A stretch of 64,000 bases of DNA from CAZOLI01 sp964580675 (GTDB lineage: Bacteria; Planctomycetota; MHYJ01; CAYXQY01), in the NCBI GenBank assembly GCA_964580675.1, contig CAZOLI010000014.1:16387-80386 (forward strand), in the 5' to 3' direction. The notes under the pieces are model-generated. The model was given only the letters and a program-made list of their open reading frames with translations, made no database searches and was not told the DNA's origin. Each line of letters starts with the position of its first letter. The stretch's first letter is position 1. The position numbers and the translations under genes are program-made. Positions 45,778 to 55,138 of the stretch are shown here, in pieces.

Positions 45778-48700
45778 TTACAGCTGACTGAAAAAGTAAT
45801 CCTCCACCGCGTGCCGGAGTTCGGACACATTCCCGGACCAGTCTTTGCTCATCCATTCCCTCAGTTTTTCCTTTGGCACATGATCCGGCCCCATGCCGTG
45901 ATCCTCGTGAAGTTCCTCGATAAAGCGGCCGGCCAGATCCGGGATGTCCGTTTTTCGTGCATCCAGAGGAGGCATGGTGATTGTGGCCCCCGATATTTCT
46001 TCGTAAAGTTCTTCCGGGAACTGACCGGTCGAGACCTCTTCCGGCAAATTGTCATGGGCCGTGGCCAGAACACGGAGATCCGGCTCCGACTGGATTCGGT
46101 CAAGCAAAACCTCCTGGGCCTCTTCGGCCATGTTTTCCACGTTTCTAAGAATAATGGTCGTGACCGCTTCCGATCGATCCCCGTCCTCGTTGTCTTCGTT
46201 TGCCTCCCTGATTTTTTGAACCTGAAGTTCAGCACCGAGCGACTGACAATCCACCTCCTGAACCGGTTGCTCCCCGCGTGGCCCCTGGAAGTGAAGGACC
46301 CGGGCGGCGAGTGTGCGACCTGTTCCGGATTCTCCCAGCACCAGAACATTTGATTCGGTCGGAATAAGATTTTTAATCGTATTTCGCGCCTCCTGGAAGA
46401 CATCGGATTCACCGGCCATCTGCTCGAGGTTCAGACGATCCTGAAACCGGCTTTTGAGTTTCTGGTATTTTTTCTGAAGCCGCTCCAGTTCGCTTTCCTT
46501 CTCCCGGTGTTCAAGTGCGTTCTTGACCGGTCCGGAAATTTCCCGGGCAAGGGCGGTGGCCAGACCCAGGTCCTCTTCTCCGAACCGTCTCTTCACGGCG
46601 GGATTGTCCAGGTACATAATGCCAATCGGCTCATCCTCCGTCTCGATGGGAATCACCATCAGAGATTTTAGATTCAATCGCTCTATCGTGGAATGTTCAT
46701 GAAGGCCCGGATCCTCGCTGGCGTTGTCAGTCAACACACCGTTACCGGTTTCCAGTACTTTCCGTGCCACCGACATGGACATCTCTTCAACCAGCTCCTC
46801 GGCGGACCGTGTCTCTTCTCCTGCCCCGTTTTCCCCGGATGTTTCGCCCGCCGAATGATAAAACGCTTCGGGGATTAGTTCGCCGTTCTTCGGGTTCTTC
46901 AGAAGAACCACTCCCCGTTGAGCATGCGTGGCTTCACTGAGTGTATCCAGAACCACATCAAGAAGCTCCCCCAGTTGAAGTCCGGACTGAATGACCTTTC
47001 GTAGTGTGCCCATAACCAATCGGTTCTTCCGGGAGAGGTACTCCACGTCGATGGCGGAATTCAAAAATCCCTCTTTTACCCGGTCGAGTATCTGATCCGT
47101 TTCACGACCCTTGTAAATCTCGGCGCTGCTTCCATCCTCCTTCTTGGCACTCTGCATCGCGTGATCGGCTTTCTCAATTAACCCGGAAATGTCATTTCCG
47201 TCGGGGGGAAAACCGGAGATGCCGATACTCAGAGTTATCTCCATCTTGCGATCTCCCAGATCAACCTTTTTTTCCTTCAGGTCCGTTATGATTCGCTCGG
47301 CCACGGAGAGGGCGTCCTTCCGATCGGTCTCGGGCAGAAGCACTTCAAACTCATCACCACCGTACCGCCCGACCGTCGTTTCACCGGTTCGTGCTGCCAC
47401 ATCGTAACCACGCATCGTTTTCCGGAGAAATTGTCCCGTTTTCCGAATGAGCCGGTCGCCCGCCGCATGACCAAATCGGTCGTTCACCCACTTCAACCCG
47501 TCAACGTCTATGAACATCAACGAAAGGGGATATTCAAACCGTGACGCTTTTTCCAGCTCCTCCTCAATCCGATTCTGAAAATAACCATGCGAAACAAGAC
47601 CGGTGAGTCGATCCCGGATGGCTTCCTCGTGAAGCCGGGCGTTTTCAATGGCAACGGCGGCGTGCCCCGCAAGAATAGAAAGGGCCACGAGGTCTTTTTC
47701 CTGAAATAGTTCCGACGTTTCCGGACGATCCAGATAAATCGCGCCCACGGGCTCTCCTTTTACACGGAGCGGGGCCGCGATGATGGACTGAAGCTGCAGG
47801 TTCTGAACACTTCGGGCCTCCTGCAGCTTGTCCTCTTCCCGAACATTTTCAATCCGGAGGGGGCGCTCCTCCTCAATGGCCTGCATCATCACGTTCCGGC
47901 TCATCGCTTCTTCCGGGGTCTGAATGGATCCTTTTTTCCGGTGCCGGGCCACCTCGATCTTCAGGCGATCTTCCAGATTCACGTTTCCTTCTTCCGATTC
48001 CGACTCCTCCTCAGGAGATAGCACGGCCAGAAACCCCCGGCTGGCCCCGGTAATCTGAATGGCCGTATCCATGATTCGGGGAAGCAGATTTTCCGGTTCC
48101 AGCTCCGTTGAAAACTCCGTTAACACTTCAAGCAACCGCGTAATTTTCTCACCCGATAGGTTGCTGATGTCCACGTTCGGCACGTCAATCCGATTACTAT
48201 CAATTTCTCCTTCCTCCCACCAATCCTCAAGGCGATCCTCCACGAAGGACCGTTCCCGGAGAAACAATTCATAATAATATTTGTGTTCTTTTTCCTTCAT
48301 GTCCTCCATGAACTCGGCAAGTTGCGAACGTCCCTCCTCCCGATTCCCAAAAACAAGTTCAAACAGCGCCGAAGCAAACGCCAGGTTGTATTTTAGCGGG
48401 ACATTTTCCCGGTCCTCCATGACGTCTCTGGCTTCCTCCAGGTGAGTATGCGCTTCGTCCCGGTAATCCGCATAAGATGGGGAAGGCCCCTCTTCCGCAC
48501 CCTTCAGACAGAGGGAACGGGTTACACCAATAAGGGCCCGGGGAAGCACGGAATGCACATGGTGTTCACGGGCGACTTCAAGACCCTCACGAAACAGCTG
48601 AAGAGCGGTTTCGTGGTTCCCTTTTAGCCCGGCCAGCCGGGCATGAGTCAATTTCGATATGGCCAGGTATTCATATATGGATTCCTGTTTCGAAATTCTA

Positions 48701-51700
48701 GCCGCCTCCAGACACAACTCCTCCGCCATGTCGTATTCTTCCCTGTGAATATGTAGCTCAGACTTTGTAAATAGATAGGAAACATAATCTTTTTTGTTAT
48801 TTGATAGGGCTTTTTTCCTTTTGTATTTTTCAAAATGATCCGCCGCGGCCTCGTCATTTCCCTTCCTGATTTGAAACAAAGCAGAATTCACCCAAATGGT
48901 ATTCCACCTTCGCCAGTCTTCCTCGGAATCGATGTACTTTTCTGCTTCGTTGATTTGTTCCAGGGCCTCGCTTATTTCTCCCTTCTGTTCCAGAAGCCTT
49001 GATCTCGTAATAGAAAATGAGAAAAGGAGGTCCTCCATGCCAAATCGTTTTGCCATTGGAAAACCTTCTTCCAGGTATTCCTCAGCTTTCTTCAGGTTAC
49101 CAACTCGCCGGCTTATAATTGTTAAGTTATTCAGTACGGTTACCACTCCATGTCGATCCCCCATTTTTCGATAGGCGCTGTACGCGTCCTGATACATTTG
49201 AATGGCTTTTTCAAAGTCCCCCTTGTATCGGTTCACAACGCCAAGAGAATTCCAGGCATATGCCTGTTTTGAACGATCACCAATACGTCGACTCAATTCC
49301 AGGCTCTTCTCCAAACAATCCTCCGCTTTTCCCATTTCTCCTAAATCGGCGTAGGCAATCCCCAGCCGCTTGGCACACTTCTGGGCAAGCTCCGGATAAT
49401 TTTGCTCCTCGGCCCACGAAAACACCGGTTCAAGAAGATCAATGATCTCCTTTGTCTCATTCTTCCTTCGATAAATTTTTGCCAGCGCCAGTTTAACCCA
49501 TACGGAATACTCCTTTCGTTCTTCATCTGGAAGTTTTTCCACGTATTCCTCTGCTCCCACAAGAAGATTGCGTGCCTTATCAACCTCCCTGACATTATCC
49601 AGAATATTGGCTTCCGTCAGCAGAAGACGGATGTATTCTTTAAGTGTATCCATTTCCATCTCCTTCGGGGAGACCACCTGTTCCTTTAGCCGGGACGCTT
49701 CCTCAAGAGCCTCATCATAGAGTGTGAGTTGCCTGTTTAACGTCATAATATTCCGGACCACTCGAATTCCGAGGGCCGAACTCGCTTCTGCCTTCTTCTT
49801 GATCTCCCGGTAGGTATCCAGACTTTTCTCCAGATTTCCCTGCTTTGATAGACAGTGGGCCACCCGTTCCAAAATATCCAGTCGTTTTACCTCGGGCAGA
49901 TCCGTGTCGAGCAAATCCCGATAAAACCGGAGAGCAACGTCATAAGCATATCGGTCCTCGGCATTTTTCCCCGCTTCCTCCGCGTACAACCTGAACTTCT
50001 TCACATTCCCCGCTTCACGGGAGAGACGTGCCAGCCGTTCCACGTGTTCCAGCTGTGCAACCTCACGCTCCCGAACGGCTGTTTCGAGGGCCTCAAGGAG
50101 TTGAGCACTACGTTCCGTCTTCTCCTCCTTCCCCATTTCATCAAGCAGGACCGTCTTGATCCGGTCGTGGGCGAATCGGTATTCCGTGTGCGCCCCATGG
50201 GGATGCATCTCCACAAGATTTCGCTGTTCCAGGCGTTTGAGCTGCCTCTCCTCCGGTCGTTTATCGGCCGGGAAGACGAGGTTCATCGAGTGATCCGTAA
50301 TGGCTTCCCCCCAGATCGCAAGATTATTCAACCAGTTGTGAACCCGGTCGTCCAGCGTGGAAAGACGTTGATCAATGAGTGAACCCACTCGATCCGGAAC
50401 CTCCATCTCCTCCCAGGCCGTCTTGTCCAGGTGCCATTCATCATCCTCACGAACAATGATGTCCTTCTCCACACACGCGCGGAGGAGTTCGGAAAGAAAA
50501 TGAGGATTTTTGCTCTGCTCCAGCTCCAGGATTTCTTCACTTATGTCCTTGCCGGCCCGGCCAAACATGCCCCGAATAAACTTCTTCACCATCTCTGGAG
50601 AAAATTCACCGATGGTGAGTTCCCGGCATTGATTCTCGTCCTTCATCTCCTCAAGTTGTTTCTCAAGCTCCTGGTTCCCCACGTCCGTCCGTCTCGTGCC
50701 AACCAGAAGGAGTGGGCCGGCCTCCGTGGCGTACGTGAGTTTTCGGGTAAGGAAACGGATCAACTGCAGTGACTGCTGATCCACCCACTGCAGATCTTCC
50801 AGCATAAGAATCGCGCCCCCTTCCCCCGCACCCTCACAAATATAATCACTTACTTCGTCGAGAAGTCGAACCATCTCCCGTTCCTCATCCTCCAGATCCT
50901 CGAGCTCTTCTTTGTCGGTTCGTTTGTGGATCTCAGGAACTATCTGTTTGAGCGAACGGCCGTATTCCTTGATGAGATTCCGGTCATCCGTTCGCTCCTC
51001 CATCTGGTTCCAGACGTCCACCTGACGGATGTATCGAGGAAGCAGATCACGAAATAGACCAAATGAAACAGTTGTGTCCTTCTCGACTTTTCCCGTAATA
51101 ACCGGAATCGAATTGGTCTGACCCCAGATTCGAAACTCCTTCAGCAGCCGGGACTTCCCCACACCGGTGGGACCGCTAAGCACACAGAGGGAGGGAGATT
51201 CATCACCGACCGAAGTTTGCTTCCAGAGGTCCTGAAGTGTCTCCATCTCCACCTCTCGATTTACGAAGGCGGGGCTGGACACGTATCCTTTGATGGTTTC
51301 CTTGGTCTCGGTACGGAATGAGACCTCCTGTAATTTATTTATTCGCTGAATCACCTCATTGGCTGACGCAGGTCGATCCTCGGGCTGTTTTTGCACGAGA
51401 AGCGGCACAATCTCGTCAAACGGCTCGGGAAGCTCCTCCTCAAGGGATTCCATCCGGGGAATGGACCGGTTCAGGTGGGAACGAAGGATCCGGGTGGAGG
51501 ACTGTCCCTTGAACGGTAAGTCGCCGGTCAGAATTTCGTAGATGGATATTCCGAGCGAATAGAGGTCCGCTCGTCCATCAACGGGTTCGCCCCGAATTAA
51601 TTCGGGAGCGATGTATGGTATGGTCCCGCGGATGGATATGCCTCCGCTGGATTGCTGTTCCTCGGCAAGGCCAAAATCTATTAATTTGACGTCGGACTCG

Positions 51701-52140
51701 TCCTCACTTGATTTCTCCGTGACAAGTACGTTCTCGGGCTTTACGTCGTAGTGAATCAGGTTTCGGGCGTGAATGAACTGCAGCGCACGGCACACTTGAA
51801 CCACCTGGCCAAGGAAATGATCCTCATCACTCCGATCCACCACGTCATCCCACTCCCGTCCATCTATGTACTCGGACGTAAAAAAGAACTGATCAACGAC
51901 ATCGTCCGGACCCGTTTGCACTTTGCCGTAATCAAACACCTTTTCCAGGTTCGGGTGCCGGAGTTCCGACAGCAGTTTAAATTCCTCCCGAAATTTTTCC
52001 TGACTCGATTCCCGTTCCCGAATAAGGGTCTTCAGAGCTCGCTCGGCTCCTTCTTCTTCATCCTCCACAATGTACACCTTCCCCATGCCCCGCTCCGCAA
52101 TGAGTTCAACAATTCGATACCGATTGTTTATCGTTTCCAA
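45778..52140 (-). CDS. 2120-residue Ser/Thr kinase-AAA-TPR-GAF-GGDEF-GAF-sigma54-like signalling protein
   Basis: The order of domains can be read directly. Residues 1-270 form a Hanks-type kinase: Lys37, HYDVKPEN with Asp132, DFG with Asp155, and RGTIPYIAPE. Residues about 290-560 are an AAA ATPase (Walker A GPTGVGKS 323-330, Walker B LMLEDLQ 445-451). TPR repeats cover about 700-1270 (SKQAYAWNSLGVVNRYKGDF is typical). A GAF follows at about 1335-1500, then GGDEF at about 1505-1675 with intact GGDEF (1594-1598), and a second GAF at 1710-1880. A sigma54-activator-like AAA module spans 1905-2115. It has GESGTGRT (1936-1943), but Walker B reads TIILRNVEN and no GAFTGA loop is seen, so remodelling is doubtful. 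The start is TTG 52140 without a Shine-Dalgarno site; a TGA lies 28 nt upstream. No membrane segment. Confidence 0.85.
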   Translation of the reverse strand: METINNRYRIVELIAERGMGKVYIVEDEEEGAERALKTLIRERESSQEKFREEFKLLSELRHPNLEKVFDYGKVQTGPDDVVDQFFFTSEYIDGREWDDVVDRSDEDHFLGQVVQVCRALQFIHARNLIHYDVKPENVLVTEKSSEDESDVKLIDFGLAEEQQSSGGISIRGTIPYIAPELIRGEPVDGRADLYSLGISIYEILTGDLPFKGQSSTRILRSHLNRSIPRMESLEEELPEPFDEIVPLLVQKQPEDRPASANEVIQRINKLQEVSFRTETKETIKGYVSSPAFVNREVEMETLQDLWKQTSVGDESPSLCVLSGPTGVGKSRLLKEFRIWGQTNSIPVITGKVEKDTTVSFGLFRDLLPRYIRQVDVWNQMEERTDDRNLIKEYGRSLKQIVPEIHKRTDKEELEDLEDEEREMVRLLDEVSDYICEGAGEGGAILMLEDLQWVDQQSLQLIRFLTRKLTYATEAGPLLLVGTRRTDVGNQELEKQLEEMKDENQCRELTIGEFSPEMVKKFIRGMFGRAGKDISEEILELEQSKNPHFLSELLRACVEKDIIVREDDEWHLDKTAWEEMEVPDRVGSLIDQRLSTLDDRVHNWLNNLAIWGEAITDHSMNLVFPADKRPEERQLKRLEQRNLVEMHPHGAHTEYRFAHDRIKTVLLDEMGKEEKTERSAQLLEALETAVREREVAQLEHVERLARLSREAGNVKKFRLYAEEAGKNAEDRYAYDVALRFYRDLLDTDLPEVKRLDILERVAHCLSKQGNLEKSLDTYREIKKKAEASSALGIRVVRNIMTLNRQLTLYDEALEEASRLKEQVVSPKEMEMDTLKEYIRLLLTEANILDNVREVDKARNLLVGAEEYVEKLPDEERKEYSVWVKLALAKIYRRKNETKEIIDLLEPVFSWAEEQNYPELAQKCAKRLGIAYADLGEMGKAEDCLEKSLELSRRIGDRSKQAYAWNSLGVVNRYKGDFEKAIQMYQDAYSAYRKMGDRHGVVTVLNNLTIISRRVGNLKKAEEYLEEGFPMAKRFGMEDLLFSFSITRSRLLEQKGEISEALEQINEAEKYIDSEEDWRRWNTIWVNSALFQIRKGNDEAAADHFEKYKRKKALSNNKKDYVSYLFTKSELHIHREEYDMAEELCLEAARISKQESIYEYLAISKLTHARLAGLKGNHETALQLFREGLEVAREHHVHSVLPRALIGVTRSLCLKGAEEGPSPSYADYRDEAHTHLEEARDVMEDRENVPLKYNLAFASALFELVFGNREEGRSQLAEFMEDMKEKEHKYYYELFLRERSFVEDRLEDWWEEGEIDSNRIDVPNVDISNLSGEKITRLLEVLTEFSTELEPENLLPRIMDTAIQITGASRGFLAVLSPEEESESEEGNVNLEDRLKIEVARHRKKGSIQTPEEAMSRNVMMQAIEEERPLRIENVREEDKLQEARSVQNLQLQSIIAAPLRVKGEPVGAIYLDRPETSELFQEKDLVALSILAGHAAVAIENARLHEEAIRDRLTGLVSHGYFQNRIEEELEKASRFEYPLSLMFIDVDGLKWVNDRFGHAAGDRLIRKTGQFLRKTMRGYDVAARTGETTVGRYGGDEFEVLLPETDRKDALSVAERIITDLKEKKVDLGDRKMEITLSIGISGFPPDGNDISGLIEKADHAMQSAKKEDGSSAEIYKGRETDQILDRVKEGFLNSAIDVEYLSRKNRLVMGTLRKVIQSGLQLGELLDVVLDTLSEATHAQRGVVLLKNPKNGELIPEAFYHSAGETSGENGAGEETRSAEELVEEMSMSVARKVLETGNGVLTDNASEDPGLHEHSTIERLNLKSLMVIPIETEDEPIGIMYLDNPAVKRRFGEEDLGLATALAREISGPVKNALEHREKESELERLQKKYQKLKSRFQDRLNLEQMAGESDVFQEARNTIKNLIPTESNVLVLGESGTGRTLAARVLHFQGPRGEQPVQEVDCQSLGAELQVQKIREANEDNEDGDRSEAVTTIILRNVENMAEEAQEVLLDRIQSEPDLRVLATAHDNLPEEVSTGQFPEELYEEISGATITMPPLDARKTDIPDLAGRFIEELHEDHGMGPDHVPKEKLREWMSKDWSGNVSELRHAVEDYFFSQL

Positions 52141-52412
52141 AAAACGAGTTGTGTATTTACCAATTGGTCAGCTTAAAATGGACTGATAAAGCGGCCGGGG
52201 TTGATCGTTACATTCGACCGGTGATGGGTTCCCCCCAATAAACAATCATTCTTTGTCCCTGTTATCAAGCATACTATTTTATTTTATAACATTTGTTATA
52301 ATGGCTCCACTTCCACGATGTTTCCAGTCAGGAAATATCTCTACCGGTCAAAGAAACTGCGTACAGGAGATATTGAATTAAACGTTCCGATCCGTTCTCA
52401 TCGGGAAAAGTC

Positions 52413-53270
52413 ATGGAAAATATCCTTATTGCCGGTTGTGGATATTCGGGTACTCAACTCGGGGTAGAACTTGCCGAACGGGAATACTCCGTTTACGGTC
52501 TCCGACGATCCACCAAGGGTTTACCACCGGAGATCAAGCCCGTTCATGCCGATGTAACCGATCCTTCAACACTTTCCTCACTTCCCGAATCCCTGGACGG
52601 TGTCTTTTTTCTGGTCTCTCCGGACGGCCATGACGCTTCCAGCTACCGGTCAACTTATATCAACGGACTCCAAAATTTACTGGACGCACTACGTTCCAGA
52701 CGTCCCGAACGAATTCTTTTCGCTTCAAGTACCGCCGTTTATGGACAGTCGAACGGTCAATGGGTCGACGAAACGTCCGCAACCAATCCCGACAGTCACC
52801 GAGGTAGCATTCTCCTCGACGCCGAGGATCTTCTTATCGAGGATGAACTTCCCGGGTTGGTAGTGCGGTTCGGCGGCATTTATGGTCCCGATCGAACGAG
52901 GTATATCAGCCGTGTGAAATCGGGGAATGCCACCTGTTACGGCGACGAACCCCTGTACTCCAACCGGAATCACGTGAAGGATGTAGCCCGGGCGTTACAT
53001 CACCTCCTTACCCTGGATGACCCGGATGACGTATACAATGCCACGGACGGCAACCCGTCGGACCGATGTGGAATTCTTCGCTGGCTGGCGGACCGGCTGG
53101 ACGCTCCTCCCCCGAACCAAAAACCGATTGAAACCGCTCCGGACCGAATTCGCTCCACAAACAAACGGGTTCGGAACCGTCGATTGCTTGATACCGGATT
53201 CGAGTTTCGCTACCCCTCTTACAGGGACGGATTTCGCGCCATCCTGAACGAGTCGGATGAACATCAATGA
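52413..53270 (+). CDS. YeeZ-like NAD(P)-dependent epimerase/dehydratase
   Basis: This 285-residue extended SDR-like protein opens with ILIAGCGYSGTQLGVELA, an NAD(P) loop of the YeeZ type (GxGxxG), and has ILFASSTAVYGQSNGQWVDE in the substrate region and VVRFGGIYGPDR, common to sugar-nucleotide epimerases. The Tyr-x-x-x-Lys pair is not conserved. Its last codons overlap cobT by 4 nt (ATGA), so it is the first gene of a four-gene cobalamin operon. Its role there is not known; it could act on an aminopropanol, ribazole or side-chain precursor. Confidence 0.8.
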   Translation: MENILIAGCGYSGTQLGVELAEREYSVYGLRRSTKGLPPEIKPVHADVTDPSTLSSLPESLDGVFFLVSPDGHDASSYRSTYINGLQNLLDALRSRRPERILFASSTAVYGQSNGQWVDETSATNPDSHRGSILLDAEDLLIEDELPGLVVRFGGIYGPDRTRYISRVKSGNATCYGDEPLYSNRNHVKDVARALHHLLTLDDPDDVYNATDGNPSDRCGILRWLADRLDAPPPNQKPIETAPDRIRSTNKRVRNRRLLDTGFEFRYPSYRDGFRAILNESDEHQ

Positions 53271-54316
53271 ACCTCCTCGAAAAAACAATTGAACAGATTG
53301 GACCGGATCCGGGGGATCAGTCCGAGGAACTAAAGGAACACCTTAATCACCTCGCCAAACCTCCCGAAAGCCTGGGGCGGCTGGAAGAACTGGCCGTTCG
53401 ATTCGGCCGCATTTATGGAACCGACAACCCGCCCGACGTGCGAAAAACCCTCTTTTGTTTTGCCGGAGATCACGGGGTCACTGAGGAGGGGGTCTCCGCC
53501 TACCCTCCGTCGGTGACGAAGAAAATGGTCAACACGATGGCCGAAGGAGCCGCCGCCATAAATATCCTCGCCGGCCATACGGAAACAAATCTTGAGGTGG
53601 TGGATGTTGGTGTGGACGATCCGGACGGGGCCCGGGAACCTGTTCACGACATGAGGGTGGGGCGTGGAACAAAAAATATGGTCCGGGAACCGGCCCTGCA
53701 TCCGGAACAGGCAAAAGAAGCAATTGAAACAGGCATCCGGTTCGCGTTCGATGCGATCGAGAAGGGATACACCCTTCTCGGCACGGGTGATATGGGCATC
53801 GGTAACACAACCCCTTCCGCCGCCATCGCTTCATATTTCCTGGACGTCGACCCCGGAAAAATTACTGGAACGGGAACGGGCATTGATTCGGACACATGGG
53901 AGAAAAAAGTTTCGGTGATCAGAACGGCTATAGAACACCATTCGAGCCAGATGCAGGACCCGATTGACGTGGCGGCCCGAATTGGTGGTTTCGAAATTTG
54001 TGCGGTTGCCGGGGTGTATCTGGCCTGCGGCGCACGGCGCATACCGGTGGTTGTGGATGGATACATCACAACAGCCTCGGCGTTGCTGGCCATTGCCTTC
54101 GATGATCAGGTTCGAGATGTACTCGTGTTCGGCCACCGATCCGGTGAACGGGGACACGAAGTGATGCTGGAAAACCTGAACGCGGATCCGGTGCTGGATC
54201 TGGGAATGCGGCTCGGGGAAGGAACGGGTGCCGTTCTGGCCATGAACCTGATGGAGGCCGCGGTCCGGCTCAGCAAAGAAATGGCTACGTTCGAGTCCAT
54301 CAAAAACGAACAATGA
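53267..54316 (+). CDS. cobT: Nicotinate-nucleotide:dimethylbenzimidazole phosphoribosyltransferase
   Basis: This 349-residue enzyme activates the lower base of cobalamin by transferring ribose phosphate from nicotinate mononucleotide to dimethylbenzimidazole or a related base. It shows LNHLAKPPESLGRLEELA at the N terminus, FAGDHGVTEEGVSAYPPSVT, the phosphate-binding GTGDMGIGNTTPSAA (Asp where many homologues have Glu) and the C-terminal LGMRLGEGTGAVLAM, whose Glu is the catalytic base. It overlaps the SDR by 4 nt and cobS by 4 nt, so the genes are translationally coupled. Confidence 0.95.
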   Translation: MNLLEKTIEQIGPDPGDQSEELKEHLNHLAKPPESLGRLEELAVRFGRIYGTDNPPDVRKTLFCFAGDHGVTEEGVSAYPPSVTKKMVNTMAEGAAAINILAGHTETNLEVVDVGVDDPDGAREPVHDMRVGRGTKNMVREPALHPEQAKEAIETGIRFAFDAIEKGYTLLGTGDMGIGNTTPSAAIASYFLDVDPGKITGTGTGIDSDTWEKKVSVIRTAIEHHSSQMQDPIDVAARIGGFEICAVAGVYLACGARRIPVVVDGYITTASALLAIAFDDQVRDVLVFGHRSGERGHEVMLENLNADPVLDLGMRLGEGTGAVLAMNLMEAAVRLSKEMATFESIKNEQ

Positions 54317-55095
54317 AATCATTATTGTCCGCCATTCGAACGCTGACCGTCCTTCCGTTACCGGGCACCGAAAAACAATCGGGAGTTACCCTGTACTGGT
54401 TTCCGCTTGTGGGACTTTTCTTTGGTTTGATCGGGTTTGTTATGGCGGCGGGGCTTGATCGAGTTCCGTCCTGGCAATGGAACGAGGGCACCGCATTCTT
54501 TGTCCTTTTAGCCGTAACGGTTCTTTCCGGGGGATTACACCTGGATGGACTGGCCGATTGGGCGGATGGGTTCCTGGGCATTGTGGATCCGTCCGAAACC
54601 CTGAAAGCCATGACGGATCCCCGACCCGGAGTCTTTGGCGTCGTCGCCGTGGCTCTTGTTCTGGGGGGCAAATACCTGGCCATCAAACAAATCATCACCG
54701 CCGGTCACCCGATTTTTCTTCTTCCGGTTTTTCTACTTCCCCGGTGCGGACAGGTGGTGCTGGTAAGCCTGTGGGACTACGCAAGGAAGGAAGGAACAGC
54801 AGGCCCGTTCATCCAGCACGGTTCAAAGGCGGCAGCCCTCTTTTCCGTTGTTTCAGGTGGGGTTATTTGCATGATCCTCCTTGGCAAAACCGGGGTCTTC
54901 CTCACCATACTTATGCTGCTGATCATATTTGCGATTGGTTTCTGGAGCCGGAAACGCATCGATGGAATAACGGGTGATGTCATTGGCGCCGGCAGTGAAT
55001 TCGCGGAATTGCTACTTCTGATCACGGGTGCCGTGATGACGCAGTGGCCGGACGTGTTCGTTATTTATGACGGCTACGATTATTTTCTTCATTAA
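54313..55095 (+). CDS. cobS: Adenosylcobinamide-GDP ribazoletransferase
   Basis: This 260-residue integral membrane enzyme joins adenosylcobinamide-GDP and alpha-ribazole (or its phosphate) to give cobalamin. It has the CobS landmark GGLHLDGLADWADGFLG (about 75-91), with the conserved Asp residues, and six or so hydrophobic helices. FPLVGLFFGLIGF near the N terminus is also typical. It is preceded by cobT with a 4-nt overlap. No cobU or cobD is in the window, so the rest of the nucleotide-loop pathway is elsewhere. Confidence 0.94.
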   Translation: MKSLLSAIRTLTVLPLPGTEKQSGVTLYWFPLVGLFFGLIGFVMAAGLDRVPSWQWNEGTAFFVLLAVTVLSGGLHLDGLADWADGFLGIVDPSETLKAMTDPRPGVFGVVAVALVLGGKYLAIKQIITAGHPIFLLPVFLLPRCGQVVLVSLWDYARKEGTAGPFIQHGSKAAALFSVVSGGVICMILLGKTGVFLTILMLLIIFAIGFWSRKRIDGITGDVIGAGSEFAELLLLITGAVMTQWPDVFVIYDGYDYFLH

Positions 55096-55138
55096 CAATT
55101 AAACAGGTTCGAACGGACGGATCGATTCAGAGGAAACC

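Noticed and set aside
52141..52412. Riboswitch upstream of the cobT operon
   Set aside because: None of the conserved cobalamin riboswitch blocks, including the B12 box, occurs in this leader.
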